Below the pieces are notes generated by a model. The model searched no databases. It saw only the letters and a list, made by a program, of their open reading frames with translations, and was not told the origin of the DNA. A program made the position numbers and the translations under genes. From Pseudomonas sp. URIL14HWK12:I12 (GTDB lineage Bacteria > Pseudomonadota > Gammaproteobacteria > Pseudomonadales > Pseudomonadaceae), in assembly GCF_003097135.1 (NCBI RefSeq), contig NZ_QEQL01000009.1, positions 1 through 60,502 on the forward strand: a stretch of 60,502 nt of DNA, given 5' to 3'. Shown here piece by piece: positions 14,945 to 24,191 of the stretch; the first letter of the stretch is position 1; the number at the start of each line of letters is the position of its first letter.

Positions 14945-16271
14945 GCGTTTCGGCGATCATGAACGCCAGCTCGAGCGACTGGTCGGCGTTCATCCGCGGG
15001 TCGCAATGAGTGTGATAGCGGTCGCTGAGTGCGTCTTCGGTGATCGGCCGTGCCCCACCGATGCATTCGGTCACGTTCTGCCCGGTCATTTCGATGTGGA
15101 TACCGCCAGGGTAACTGCCCTCGGCCCGGTGCACCTGGAAGAACGCGTTCACTTCGTCAAGGATCTGCGCAAAATCGCGCGTTTTGTAGCCGCTGCTGGC
15201 TTTGATGGTATTGCCGTGCATCGGGTCGCTGCTCCAGAGCACCTGGCGGCCTTCACGTTGCACGGCTCGAATCAACGCCGGCAGGTGCGCTTCCACCTTG
15301 CCTGCGCCCATGCGCGCGATCAGGTTCAGGCGGCCTGGGTCATTGCTGGGGTTGAGCACGTCGATCAGCCGCAGTAACTCATCAGGGGCCATGCTCGGGC
15401 CTACCTTGACGCCGATCGGGTTGTTCACCCCGCGCAGAAATTCGACATGGGCGCCGTCGAGCTGGCGGGTGCGATCGCCGATCCACAGCATGTGGGCCGA
15501 GCAGTCGTACCAATCGTTGGTGAGGCTGTCGCGGCGCACGAACGCCTCTTCGAAGTTGAGCAGCAGCGCTTCGTGGGCGGTGAAGAAGCTCGTTTCGCGC
15601 AGTTGCGGTGCGTTTTCCATGCCTACTGCACGCATGAAGGCCAGGGTTTCGTCGATACGGTCAGCGAGGCGGTGGTATTTCTCAGCCAGGGCAGAGCCCG
15701 CGATGAAGTCCAGGTTCCAGCGGTGCACCTGGTGCAGGTCGGCGAAGCCGCCCTGGGCGAAGGCGCGCAGCAGGTTCAGGCTGGCGGTGGCCTGGTGGTA
15801 GGCCTGCATCAACCGCTCGGGGTCGGGGGTGCGGCTTTTCTCGTCGAAGCCGATGCCATTGACGATATCGCCCCGGTAAGCGGGCAGGGTGATGCCATTG
15901 AGGGTTTCATCCCCGGACGAGCGCGGCTTGGCGAACTGGCCGGCCATGCGCCCGACTTTCACCACCGGGCAGCCGGCCGCGAAGGTCATCACGATCGCCA
16001 TCTGCAGCAGCACCTTGAAGGTGTCGCGGATCTTGGCGGCGGAAAACTCGGCGAAACTTTCGGCGCAGTCACCGCCTTGCAGAAGGAAGGCACGGCCCTG
16101 CGTGACCTCAGCGAATTGGCGGCGCAGTTCGCGGGCTTCGCCGGCGAACACCAGCGGCGGCATGGCAGCGAGCTTTTGCTCCACTGTGTGCAGGTGAGCG
16201 GCATCGGGGTAGACCGGCTGCTGGCCGATAGGCCGTTGGCGCCAGCTGTCGGGGGTCCAGGGTGTGGTCAT
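14925..16271 (-). CDS. Class II 3-deoxy-7-phosphoheptulonate synthase
   Basis: Condenses phosphoenolpyruvate and erythrose 4-phosphate, the first step of the shikimate pathway. The 448-residue protein is of the plant-like class II type: WTPDSWR at the start, LLQGGDCAESFAEF, KVGRMAGQFAKPRS, MLWIGDRTRQLDGAHVEF, GVKVGP and DPMHGNT. Such enzymes in pseudomonads serve either housekeeping aromatic synthesis or phenazine pathways. No phenazine genes are here, so a general role is likelier. I chose the ATG at 16271; the longer open frame to 17063 is antisense to the neighbouring gene. Confidence 0.95.
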   Translation of the reverse strand: MTTPWTPDSWRQRPIGQQPVYPDAAHLHTVEQKLAAMPPLVFAGEARELRRQFAEVTQGRAFLLQGGDCAESFAEFSAAKIRDTFKVLLQMAIVMTFAAGCPVVKVGRMAGQFAKPRSSGDETLNGITLPAYRGDIVNGIGFDEKSRTPDPERLMQAYHQATASLNLLRAFAQGGFADLHQVHRWNLDFIAGSALAEKYHRLADRIDETLAFMRAVGMENAPQLRETSFFTAHEALLLNFEEAFVRRDSLTNDWYDCSAHMLWIGDRTRQLDGAHVEFLRGVNNPIGVKVGPSMAPDELLRLIDVLNPSNDPGRLNLIARMGAGKVEAHLPALIRAVQREGRQVLWSSDPMHGNTIKASSGYKTRDFAQILDEVNAFFQVHRAEGSYPGGIHIEMTGQNVTECIGGARPITEDALSDRYHTHCDPRMNADQSLELAFMIAETLKQAAR

Positions 16272-16376
16272 GGCAGGGCTCTTGGGGCGGGCAAAAAGAG
16301 GGCGCCGATCATAGCACTGCTGGCGCCGGCCCATGGCATTGGCGACAATGGCCACTTTGAGCCCGAGCACCGCACC

Positions 16377-17150
16377 GTGGATCACAGCCCGCCAGACACT
16401 TCCCCGCGCCAGGAGCGCATGCTTGCCGAAGTCCGCGATGATTTCGGCCTGATCCGCGTCTGGGAGGTGGACGACTACCGCTTCCTCGAGTTTGGCGAAG
16501 CCATCGAGCAAAGCTGCACGTTCACTGCCGACCCGGCGTGGCTTGAGTACGACTACACCCGCGCCATGCTGATCGGTGCGTTGTGCCACCCGGCCCCGGA
16601 AACCGCGCTGTTCATGGGCCTGGGGGCCGGCACCTTGACCCAGGCGTGCCTGAAGTTCCTGCCACTGGAAGATGTCGAGTGCATCGAGCTGCGCCCGGAC
16701 GTGCCGCGCCTGGCGATGGAGTACATGGGCCTTGTCGATGACCCCAGGCTGTACATCCGAGTGGGCGATGCTCGCGAACTGCTGCCCAGCGCCGAGCCGG
16801 CCGACCTGATCTTCGTCGACCTTTACACCGACCAGGGCCCCGGCCCTGCGCATCTGGCCTGGGGGTTTCTCGAAGCTTGCCAGCAGCGGCTCAATCCCGA
16901 CGGGTGGTTGGTGATCAACCAGTGGGGCGACGATACGGGTAAGCCGTTGGGCGCCGCGCTGCTGCGAGGGCTCTACCATCGGCATTACTGGGAGCTGCCG
17001 GTGAAGGAGGGCAATGTGATCCTGCTGGTGCCGGCCAGCCTTGACCAGCACCTGGACATGCAAGGCCTAGTGGCCCGCGCCGAGGCTCTGGCACCGCGCC
17101 TGGGCTACCGCCTGGATGCACTGATCGGAGCCCTGCGCGCCGCCACCTGA
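16377..17150 (+). CDS. Spermidine-synthase-like SAM-fold protein
   Basis: Class I methyltransferase fold related to polyamine aminopropyltransferases. The domain holds YDYTRAMLIGALC, the nucleotide motif ALFMGLGAGTLTQACLKFL, VECIELRPDVPRLAMEYMG and DLIFVDLYTDQGPGPAHLAW. It lacks the clear GGGDG box of true spermidine synthases, so the substrate is uncertain. The start is uncertain: the GTG at 16377 gives 257 residues; the ATG at 16419, preceded by AGGAG at close spacing, gives 243. It is divergent from the DAHP synthase with about 105 bp between starts. Confidence 0.8.
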   Translation: MDHSPPDTSPRQERMLAEVRDDFGLIRVWEVDDYRFLEFGEAIEQSCTFTADPAWLEYDYTRAMLIGALCHPAPETALFMGLGAGTLTQACLKFLPLEDVECIELRPDVPRLAMEYMGLVDDPRLYIRVGDARELLPSAEPADLIFVDLYTDQGPGPAHLAWGFLEACQQRLNPDGWLVINQWGDDTGKPLGAALLRGLYHRHYWELPVKEGNVILLVPASLDQHLDMQGLVARAEALAPRLGYRLDALIGALRAAT

Positions 17151-17443
17151 AACCGTTCAGCCAATAGGCGTGATCTGACAAAAAACACTCACCAGGCACT
17201 GGCTTTTGAGGTATGATGCGCGCCGGCTCTGGAAGGGGCCGCGTTAAGTTGCGTTTTCTCCCGAAGGTCCCTTCGGCTGGACGCCCGCCTTGCCGGGCTC
17301 TCCTTGACGATTCACCCCCCACATCACAATCGTTTTCGCAAATCCCCGCCGCCGGAACTGCCAGGGCGACTCTAACCAGTCACAACATGGCATGCGCAGT
17401 TTCGGAGCATGGGTCTTTGCGGATGCACCTATGAGGCAGTCCC
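17151..17443 (+). promoter_or_regulatory. Long structured 5' leader of the DEAD-box helicase gene
   Basis: 293 bp without a gene. A -10-like TATGAT at 17212-17217 would give a leader of about 220 nt. Inside are hairpins CCGAAG-GTCC-CTTCGG (17261-17276) and GCCCG/CGGGC (17283-17298). A CATGGG (17408-17413) can pair with CCCATG (17441-17446), which contains the helicase start codon. Long leaders are usual for cold-shock RNA helicase genes. The promoter assignment is weak, since no good -35 box is visible. Confidence 0.45.
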
Positions 17444-19114
17444 ATGACCCAGGAAACCGGCGGTTTCGCCGCTCTCGATCTTCACCCGAGCATCGTTGCC
17501 GCAGTTATCGCCACAGGCTATGAAGAGCCTTCCGCGATCCAGCAGCAGTCGATTCCGCTCATCCTTGCTGGCCACGACCTGATCGGCCAGGCACAAACCG
17601 GCACCGGCAAAACCGCCGCATTCGCACTGCCGGTGCTGCACAAGATCGATGTGAGCAAGCGCGAGCCGCAAGCCCTGATCCTCGCTCCAACCCGCGAGCT
17701 GGCCCTTCAAGTGGCCACCGCGTTCGAAACCTATGCCAAGCAGATGCCCGGCGTGAATGTCGTCGCTGTCTACGGTGGTGCCCCCATGGGCCCGCAAATC
17801 AAGGCCCTGCGCCAGGGCGCGCAGATCATCGTCGCCACCCCCGGCCGCCTGTGCGATCACCTGCGCCGCGACGAGAAAGTGCTGGCTACCGTCAACCACC
17901 TGGTGCTCGACGAAGCCGACGAAATGCTCAAGCTTGGCTTCATGGACGACCTTGAAGTCATCTTCAACGCCATGCCCGAGTCGCGCCAGACCGTGCTGTT
18001 CTCCGCCACGCTGCCGCCGTCGATCCGCGCGATCGCCGAGCGCCATCTCAAAGAGCCCAAGCACGTCAAGATCCAGAGCAAAACCCAGACCGTAGCTGCC
18101 ATTGAGCAAGCCTATATGCTGGTGCACGCTGACCAGAAGGTGGCAGCGGTGCTGCGCCTGCTGGAGGTCGAGGAGTTCGACGCCCTGATCGCCTTCGTGC
18201 GTACCAAGCAGGCGACCCTCGACCTGGCCAGTGCCCTTGAAGCGAAAGGCTACAAGGCCGCCGCGCTCAACGGCGACATCGCCCAGAACCAGCGTGAGCG
18301 CGTTATCGATTCGCTCAAGGATGGCCGCCTGGACATCGTCGTCGCTACCGACGTCGCCGCCCGTGGCCTGGACGTACCGCGCATCACTCACGTGTTCAAC
18401 GTCGACATGCCGTACGACCCGGAGTCTTACGTGCACCGTATCGGCCGTACCGGCCGTGCCGGCCGCGAAGGCCGCGCGCTGCTGCTGGTCACCCCGCGCG
18501 AGCGCCGCATGCTGCAGGTGATCGAGCGTGTGACCGGGCAGAAGGTCAGCGAAGTGCGCATGCCGGCGCCTCAGGCCGTGCTCGACGCACGCATCAAGAA
18601 GCTCACCAACAGCCTCAAGCCGCTGGTGGCCGATGCCGAAACCACTCACGGCGAGCTGTTCGATCGCCTGTCGGCCGACATCGGCTGCAACCCGCGCGCC
18701 TTGGCCGCGGCCCTGCTGCGCAAGGCCACCAATGGTCAAGCGCTGGACCTGGCCAGCGTTGAGCGCGAGCAGCCCCTGGTGCCCAATGGTGCACCGCGCG
18801 AGCGTGGTGAGCGCTCCGAGCGCAGCTTCACCGGTGACCGTCCTGAGCGCCGCGCACCGATGCCGCTGGGCGAAGGCCGTGCACGCTGCCGTACCGCACT
18901 GGGTGCCCGTGATGGCATCGCCGCCAAGAACCTGCTGGGTGCCATCCTCAACGAAGGTGGCCTGGCGCGCGACGCAATCGGCCGTATCCAGATCCGCGAG
19001 ACCTTCAGCCTGGTCGAGCTGCCCGAAGACGGCCTGGACCGCCTGTTGGCCAAGCTCAAAGACACCCGCGTGGCCGGCAAGCAACTCAAATTGCGCCGCT
19101 ATCGGGAAGACTGA
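17444..19114 (+). CDS. deaD: DEAD-box ATP-dependent RNA helicase, DeaD/CsdA type
   Basis: Unwinds RNA in ribosome assembly and mRNA decay, especially in the cold. The 556-residue protein carries the Q motif (FAALDLHPSIVAAV...PSAIQQQSIP), Walker A AQTGTGKT, PTRELALQ, TPGRLCDHL, DEAD box DEADEMLKLGF, SATLPP, VATDVAARGLDV and HRIGRTGRAGREGRA. After about residue 440 comes a basic Arg/Glu-rich linker (GERSERSFTGDRPERR). A C-terminal DbpA-like RNA-binding domain (GRARCRTALGARDGIAAKNLLGAI in two pieces) ends the protein. The long leader suggests post-transcriptional control. Confidence 0.95.
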   Translation: MTQETGGFAALDLHPSIVAAVIATGYEEPSAIQQQSIPLILAGHDLIGQAQTGTGKTAAFALPVLHKIDVSKREPQALILAPTRELALQVATAFETYAKQMPGVNVVAVYGGAPMGPQIKALRQGAQIIVATPGRLCDHLRRDEKVLATVNHLVLDEADEMLKLGFMDDLEVIFNAMPESRQTVLFSATLPPSIRAIAERHLKEPKHVKIQSKTQTVAAIEQAYMLVHADQKVAAVLRLLEVEEFDALIAFVRTKQATLDLASALEAKGYKAAALNGDIAQNQRERVIDSLKDGRLDIVVATDVAARGLDVPRITHVFNVDMPYDPESYVHRIGRTGRAGREGRALLLVTPRERRMLQVIERVTGQKVSEVRMPAPQAVLDARIKKLTNSLKPLVADAETTHGELFDRLSADIGCNPRALAAALLRKATNGQALDLASVEREQPLVPNGAPRERGERSERSFTGDRPERRAPMPLGEGRARCRTALGARDGIAAKNLLGAILNEGGLARDAIGRIQIRETFSLVELPEDGLDRLLAKLKDTRVAGKQLKLRRYRED

Positions 19115-19224
19115 GCCGCGGCCACCGCGAAAGGGCGGGTTGCCGCGCGACAGGCGCTTTCAGGCTCCGTTACGTCGCCCGGCACGCTGGCCAGCCACGG
19201 TAGCTAGCGAAGCCTGAAGCAATG

Positions 19225-19261
19225 AAAAACCGCCGCCTGGGTGACCGGGCGGCGGTTTTTT
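19225..19261 (+). terminator. Intrinsic terminator after deaD
   Basis: AAAAACCGCCGCC and GGCGGCGGTTTTTT form a long hairpin with a ten-base loop. It lies between converging deaD and the dioxygenase gene, with an A-run on one side and a T-run on the other, so it can stop transcripts from both. Confidence 0.9.
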
Positions 19262-19277
19262 CATGCCTGCACATTGC

Positions 19278-20045
19278 TCAGCCGAACCGGTAGATATCCA
19301 TCCCTAGAGCACCCAGGGTAAAGCCGCTATGGGCCAGGCCAAACGTGCCACCGGCACCCCGGGCGAAGTAGAGTGGCAGCAGGTGTTCATCGGTAGGGTG
19401 GTTGCGCGCGGCAAAGGGCGCCCGCTGCCGGTAATCCAGCAATGCGGCCTCATCTTCCTCGGCCAGGCGCTCCACCACCCAGTCTCGAAAGGCTTGCGCC
19501 CAGGCTGTGGCGCTGTCGCCCTGGGCGTGCCAGTCCAGCTCGCGCAGGTTGTGAGTGATGCTGCCAGAGCCCACCAGCAGGATGCCCTGCTCACGCAGGC
19601 TCGCCAGGGCCCGCCCGATGAGCTGTTGCAAACGTGGGCCACCGGCACTGGGCAGCGAGACCTGCACCAGAGGAATATCTGCCTGCGGATACATCAGGCT
19701 CATAGGCACCCATGCTCCGTGGTCGAAAGGGCGTTCGGCATCCAACTGCGCCGGCAGGCCAGCAGCGTTGAGCAAAGCGGCGACCTCCTGAGCCAATGCA
19801 GGGGAACCCGGCGCGGGGTATTGCACGGCAAACAACGCCGGGGGGAAACCGCCGAAGTCATGCCAGGTCGCGGGGTTTGAAGCACCTGTCACGCGCAGGT
19901 CTCGGCTTTCCCAGTGGGCCGACATCAGCACAATCGCCTTTGGCCTGGGCAATTCGGCCGCCAGGCGCGCCAGCGCCGGGCCACTGGCCCCTGGCTCCAG
20001 CGCCAGCATCGGTGAGCCGTGGGAAATGAAGAGGCTGGGCAGCAT
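19278..20045 (-). CDS. LigB-type extradiol dioxygenase (DODA/YgiD family)
   Basis: Non-haem iron (or zinc) ring-opening dioxygenase fold, 255 residues. It begins MLPSLFISHGSPMLALEPG, holding the first metal-ligand histidine. Further family motifs are IVLMSAHWESR, HDFGGFP, RPFDHGAWVPMSLMYP, LVGSGSITHNLREL and HPTDEHLLPLYFA. These fit the 4,5-DOPA dioxygenase/YgiD group; the real substrate is unknown. I chose the ATG at 20045 because GGAGGG lies just upstream and the family starts there. It is divergent from tpm. Confidence 0.92.
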   Translation of the reverse strand: MLPSLFISHGSPMLALEPGASGPALARLAAELPRPKAIVLMSAHWESRDLRVTGASNPATWHDFGGFPPALFAVQYPAPGSPALAQEVAALLNAAGLPAQLDAERPFDHGAWVPMSLMYPQADIPLVQVSLPSAGGPRLQQLIGRALASLREQGILLVGSGSITHNLRELDWHAQGDSATAWAQAFRDWVVERLAEEDEAALLDYRQRAPFAARNHPTDEHLLPLYFARGAGGTFGLAHSGFTLGALGMDIYRFG

Positions 20046-20150
20046 CACTGGCCCTCCATGAAGATTAAGATAGTGGCATCTTGTGCCAGGCGAACCCTGC
20101 GGTTCCAACGGTATTTTTTGAGGCTGATGATCGATAAAGCTGAGGTATTC

Positions 20151-20807
20151 ATGGACGCGAGCTTTTGGCACGACCGCTGGCAGCGCCAGCAGATTTCGTT
20201 TCACCGCGAGGTTCCCAACCCCTCATTGCAAACCTGGTGGTGCGAATGGGTGCCGGCAGGAGCGCGGGTGCTGGTCCCGCTGTGTGGCAAGAGTGTGGAC
20301 ATGGCCTGGCTGGCCGCACAGGGCTATGAAGTCGTTGGTGCAGAGCTCTCGGCACTGGCAGTCGAGGCGTTTTTCACTGAGCAGGGGCTTGAGCCCCGCG
20401 TGAGCCAGCAGGGGGAGTATCGCCTGTATGAGGCGGGCCCCGTAACTATCTGGCAAGGAGATTTTCTAGCCCTGAGCGCCGATCAGGTTGGGCCCTGCAC
20501 GGCCTATTACGACCGCGCTGCGCTGATCGCACTGCCTTCATCCATGCGCGCCGCTTACGCCGAGCAATTGGCTACGCTGCTGCCTGCCGGGGCCTTGGGC
20601 ATGCTGATCGGCCTGGACTTCATTCAGGGCCAGATCGAAGGCCCACCTTTCGCCACGCCCCAGAGCGAAATTCTGCAACTGCTGGGCGAGCGCTTGAGTG
20701 TGCGAGAGATGGGCCGCTCGGATGCGCTGCCCGGGGCCTCGCCCCGTTATCACGATGCGGGCCTGGCTTACCTGGATGAAACCACCTATTGGCTTTGCAA
20801 ACGTTGA
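20151..20807 (+). CDS. tpm: Thiopurine S-methyltransferase
   Basis: SAM-dependent methyltransferase; bacterial Tpm proteins detoxify tellurite and selenite as well as methylating thiopurines. The 218-residue protein begins MDASFWHDRWQRQQISFH and has VPLCGKSVDMAWLAAQG, VVGAELSALAV and YDRAALIALP, all standard. The ATG at 20151 has TGAGG upstream and gives the usual length. It ends at a bidirectional terminator shared with htpX. Confidence 0.95.
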   Translation: MDASFWHDRWQRQQISFHREVPNPSLQTWWCEWVPAGARVLVPLCGKSVDMAWLAAQGYEVVGAELSALAVEAFFTEQGLEPRVSQQGEYRLYEAGPVTIWQGDFLALSADQVGPCTAYYDRAALIALPSSMRAAYAEQLATLLPAGALGMLIGLDFIQGQIEGPPFATPQSEILQLLGERLSVREMGRSDALPGASPRYHDAGLAYLDETTYWLCKR

Positions 20808-20837
20808 TTCAGCCCGCCGGCGGGTGAGGCAACGAAA

Positions 20838-20859
20838 AAGGGCAGCTTTCGCTGCCCTT
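20838..20859. terminator. Bidirectional terminator between tpm and htpX
   Basis: AAGGGCAGC-TTTC-GCTGCCCTT in the 59 bp between the converging tpm and htpX genes, with a run of A before it (a T-run for the htpX strand). Confidence 0.85.
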
Positions 20860-20866
20860 GATAGGC

Positions 20867-21754
20867 TCAACCGCGGCGGCGCAGCGCCTCGATCCGTTCT
20901 TCCAACGGCGGGTGGCTCATCAGCAGGCCCGCAAGGCCCTGCTTGAGGCCGCCATTGATACCGAAGGCCTGCAGGCTATCAGGCATCTGCACCGGCACAC
21001 CTTGCTCGGCACGCAGGCGCTGGAGGGCGCTGATCATTGCACCGGTGCCAGCGAGTTGGGCGCCTGCTTCGTCTGCACGGAATTCCCGGCGGCGCGAGAA
21101 CCACATGGTGATGATGCTGGCCAGAATGCCCAGCACCAGCTCGGCGAAGATGGTAGCCACGATATAGCCAATGCCATGGCCTTGTTCGTTGCGCAGGATC
21201 ACCCGGTCGACGAAGTTGCCGATGATCCGCGCGAAGAACATGACGAAAGTGTTGACGACCCCCTGCACCAGCGCCAGCGTAACCATGTCACCGTTGGCCA
21301 CGTGGCCGATCTCGTGGGCAAGCACGGCACGCACTTCATCGCGGGAAAACCGCTCCAGCAAACCCTGGCTCACCGCCACGAGGGCATCGTTGCGGTTCCA
21401 GCCGGTGGCGAAGGCATTGGATTCGTAGGCAGGGAAGATACCTACTTCCGGAGTGCGGATGCCCGCTTCGCGGGCCAGCTCTTCGACTGTGCTGAGCAAC
21501 CACTGCTCATGGTGTGTGCGAGGCTGGGTGATGATCTGAGTGCCGGTGCTCATTTTGGCCATCCATTTGGAAATGAACAGCGACACCAGGGAGCCTGCAA
21601 AGCCGAACACGGCGCAGAACACGAGCAGTTGGTTGAGGTTCAGGCCCATACCCTGGCGGGCCATGTAGCCGTTGATGCCGAGCAGGCTCAGAGTGATGCT
21701 GGCGATCAACACCACCGCAAGGTTGGTGGCGACGAACAGCAGGATGCGCATCAT
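20867..21754 (-). CDS. htpX: Membrane zinc protease HtpX
   Basis: Inner-membrane metalloprotease that degrades misfolded membrane proteins, working beside FtsH. The 295-residue protein begins MMRILLFVATNLAVVLIAS, with two N-terminal helices. The zinc motif is HEIGH in VRAVLAHEIGHVANGD, with two more helices after it and the third ligand region EFRADEAGA. Length and start are those of the family. Confidence 0.97.
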   Translation of the reverse strand: MMRILLFVATNLAVVLIASITLSLLGINGYMARQGMGLNLNQLLVFCAVFGFAGSLVSLFISKWMAKMSTGTQIITQPRTHHEQWLLSTVEELAREAGIRTPEVGIFPAYESNAFATGWNRNDALVAVSQGLLERFSRDEVRAVLAHEIGHVANGDMVTLALVQGVVNTFVMFFARIIGNFVDRVILRNEQGHGIGYIVATIFAELVLGILASIITMWFSRRREFRADEAGAQLAGTGAMISALQRLRAEQGVPVQMPDSLQAFGINGGLKQGLAGLLMSHPPLEERIEALRRRG

Positions 21755-21935
21755 GGTGAACAGGTACTCCAGACGGAAAGGTGCTTAGCGTAGTGGCGTA
21801 TATAAGGCGAGCCGCCGGCCGATTCAACCTAGGTACTATTTCAAACTATGTCCCAGAAATGCCCTGCAACACGCCGGCGCCTTGCACACCTTGACCGCGA
21901 CAAGCGGGCCCCGTTCATTAGGGCCCCGTAAGCAA

Positions 21936-23147
21936 TTATTGCCGATAGTTACCGAGGAACCCGCCGATACGTCGGATCGCCTGCTCCAGGTCATCGACCC
22001 GTGGCAGGGTGACCACTCGGAAGTGGTCTGGCCATGGCCAGTTGAACGCGGTGCCCTGCACCACCAGCAGCTTTTCCGACAGCAGCAGGTCAAGCACGAA
22101 TTTCTCGTCGTTGGCGATCGGGCAAACTTTCGGGTCGATGCGCGGGAAGGCATAGAGCGCGCCCATGGGCTTGACGCACGACACGCCAGGGATGTCGTTG
22201 AGCAGTTCCCAGGCACGGTTGCGTTGCTCGAGCAAACGGCCTGGGGGCAGTACCAGGTCATTGATGCTTTGATAGCCGCCCAGCGCGGTCTGGATGGCAT
22301 GCTGCGCCGGTACGTTAGCGCATAGCCGCATGTTAGCGAGGATGTCCAGGCCTTCAATGTAGCTGTGCGCCTGGTGCTTGGGCCCGGAAATCACCAGCCA
22401 GCCGGAGCGAAAGCCCGCCACTCGGTAAGATTTCGACAGCCCGTTGAAGGTCAGGCAGAGCAGGTCAGGGGCCAGCGAGGCGGTGCTGATGTGCACGGCA
22501 TCGTCATAGAGAATCTTGTCGTAGATTTCGTCGGAGAACACCACCAGGTTGTGCTGGCGGGCAATTTCAAGCATGCCCAGCAGCACCTCACGGGGGTAGA
22601 CCGCGCCCGTTGGGTTGTTGGGGTTGATCAGCACCATGGCCTTGGTGTTAGGCGTGATCTTGGCCTTGATGTCGGCAAGGTCTGGCGCCCAGCCGGCCTG
22701 TTCGTCGCAGAGGTAGTGTACGGCGTTGCCGCCGGCCAGGCTGACCGAAGCCGTCCATAGCGGGTAGTCCGGCGCCGGGATCAACACTTCGTCGCCATTG
22801 TTGAGCAATGCCTGAAGCGACATCACGATCAGCTCGGAAACCCCATTGCCCAAGTAGATGTCTTCTATACCGACGCCGGCGATCTCTTTCTGCTGGCAAT
22901 ATTGCATCACCGCCTTGCGCGCGCTGAACAGGCCTTTGGAGTCGCTGTAGCCTTGGGCAGTCGGCAGGTTGCGGATCACGTCCTGAAGGATTTCTTCAGG
23001 GGCTTCGAAGCCGAAGGGTGCAGGGTTGCCGATGTTCAGCTTGAGAATGCGATGGCCTTCCTCCTCCAGCCGCTTGGCGTGCTTGAGCACCGGGCCGCGG
23101 ATGTCGTAGCAGACGTTGGCGAGCTTGTTCGATTTGCTGAACTGCAT
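21936..23147 (-). CDS. alaA: Alanine/glutamate-pyruvate aminotransferase AlaA
   Basis: PLP enzyme that makes alanine from pyruvate and glutamate. The 403-residue protein starts MQFSKSNKLANVCYDIRGPV, typical of AlaA. It has KLNIGNPAPFGF, the fold-type I motifs INPNNPTGAVY and FSDEIYDKI, and the PLP lysine in FNGLSKSYRVAGFRSGW. The open frame extends upstream to 23483, but the extension has no family similarity. It is divergent from msrB. Confidence 0.95.
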   Translation of the reverse strand: MQFSKSNKLANVCYDIRGPVLKHAKRLEEEGHRILKLNIGNPAPFGFEAPEEILQDVIRNLPTAQGYSDSKGLFSARKAVMQYCQQKEIAGVGIEDIYLGNGVSELIVMSLQALLNNGDEVLIPAPDYPLWTASVSLAGGNAVHYLCDEQAGWAPDLADIKAKITPNTKAMVLINPNNPTGAVYPREVLLGMLEIARQHNLVVFSDEIYDKILYDDAVHISTASLAPDLLCLTFNGLSKSYRVAGFRSGWLVISGPKHQAHSYIEGLDILANMRLCANVPAQHAIQTALGGYQSINDLVLPPGRLLEQRNRAWELLNDIPGVSCVKPMGALYAFPRIDPKVCPIANDEKFVLDLLLSEKLLVVQGTAFNWPWPDHFRVVTLPRVDDLEQAIRRIGGFLGNYRQ

Positions 23148-23304
23148 GATCGGATCCTGGGAGAGGCAGGGGCGCCGCACAAAGAGGTTTGAACCGCCCC
23201 GGCGCGAGTGACAGACTGATGCACTGTTGCGGCGCAATGATACGTGCCGGCCGATTTCGCGAAAAGACACAGTGGATGGTTTTTCCACTGCAAAGGTGTA
23301 GCCA

Positions 23305-23709
23305 ATGCCCAAGATAGACAAGACCCCCGAACAATGGCGCGAGCAGCTCGACCCCGAGCAATACCGGGTATGCCGGTTGGCCGGCACGGAGCGCCCCTTT
23401 ACCGGCAAATACAACGAAACCAAGACCGCGGGCGTGTACCACTGCATCTGCTGCGATGCGCCGTTGTTCGATTCCACTACCAAGTTCGACTCCGGCTGCG
23501 GCTGGCCGAGTTTCTACGCGCCGATCGAAGACAACGCGATGATCGAGTTGCGTGATACCACTCACGGCATGATCCGCACCGAGGTACGCTGCGCCAGCTG
23601 TGATGCGCACCTGGGCCACGTGTTTCCGGATGGCCCGGCGCCTACTGGCTTGCGGTACTGCATCAACTCGGTGTGCCTGAACCTGGTGCCGCGCGAGGCG
23701 CAGGCATGA
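23305..23709 (+). CDS. msrB: Peptide methionine (R)-S-oxide reductase MsrB
   Basis: Reduces the R-diastereomer of methionine sulfoxide in proteins. The 134-residue protein has four zinc-binding cysteines (Cys47, Cys50, Cys96, Cys99), the catalytic Cys119 in LRYCINSVCLN and a likely resolving Cys65 in SGCGWPSF. It overlaps the glutathione peroxidase gene by 4 bp, so the two form a translationally coupled antioxidant operon. Confidence 0.97.
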   Translation: MPKIDKTPEQWREQLDPEQYRVCRLAGTERPFTGKYNETKTAGVYHCICCDAPLFDSTTKFDSGCGWPSFYAPIEDNAMIELRDTTHGMIRTEVRCASCDAHLGHVFPDGPAPTGLRYCINSVCLNLVPREAQA

Positions 23710-24191
23710 GCAAGGCATTCATGGATGTACCGTGCATCCTGATGAACGGCGAGCGCAAGACCCTGGCCGACTTCGGCGCCCGTGCGGTACTGGTGGTCAA
23801 CACCGCCAGCCAATGCGGGTTCACGCCGCAATACAAGGGGCTGGAGCATCTATGGCAGCAATGGAAGGGCAAAGGCTTGCTGGTGATCGGCTTCCCGTGC
23901 AACCAGTTCGGCCATCAGGAACCTGCCGATGATCGGCAGATCGCGCAATTCTGCGACACAAGCTTCGGGGTGAGTTTCCCGCTGTGCCGCAAGGTCGAGG
24001 TCAATGGCGACCATGCTCACCGTTTGTTCGCCGAGCTCAAGGCCGCGGCCCCAGGCCTGATGGGCAGCCAGCGCATCAAATGGAATTTCACCAAGTTCTT
24101 GATCGACACCCGGTCAGGCCAGGTCCAGCGTTTTGCGCCCTTCACCAAACCAGACAAACTCGAAGGGGAGCTTGCCCGCCTGTTGGGTTGA
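23706..24191 (+). CDS. Glutathione peroxidase-family thiol peroxidase
   Basis: Reduces hydroperoxides. The 161-residue protein has the peroxidatic Cys37 in VVNTASQCGFTPQY, then GFPCNQFGHQEP and KWNFTKFLID, giving the Cys-Gln-Trp-Asn site. There is no selenocysteine. Cys83 is placed where thioredoxin-dependent members carry a resolving cysteine. The start codon overlaps the msrB stop. In P. aeruginosa the homologue is, as I recall, next to the regulator ospR; no such gene is here. It abuts sagS tail to tail with no gap. Confidence 0.93.
   Translation: MSKAFMDVPCILMNGERKTLADFGARAVLVVNTASQCGFTPQYKGLEHLWQQWKGKGLLVIGFPCNQFGHQEPADDRQIAQFCDTSFGVSFPLCRKVEVNGDHAHRLFAELKAAAPGLMGSQRIKWNFTKFLIDTRSGQVQRFAPFTKPDKLEGELARLLG

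Noticed and set aside
16272..17063. Extension of the DAHP synthase frame to 712 residues
   Set aside because: The added 264 residues are antisense to the spermidine-synthase-like gene, and the family start MTTPWTPDSW is at 16271.
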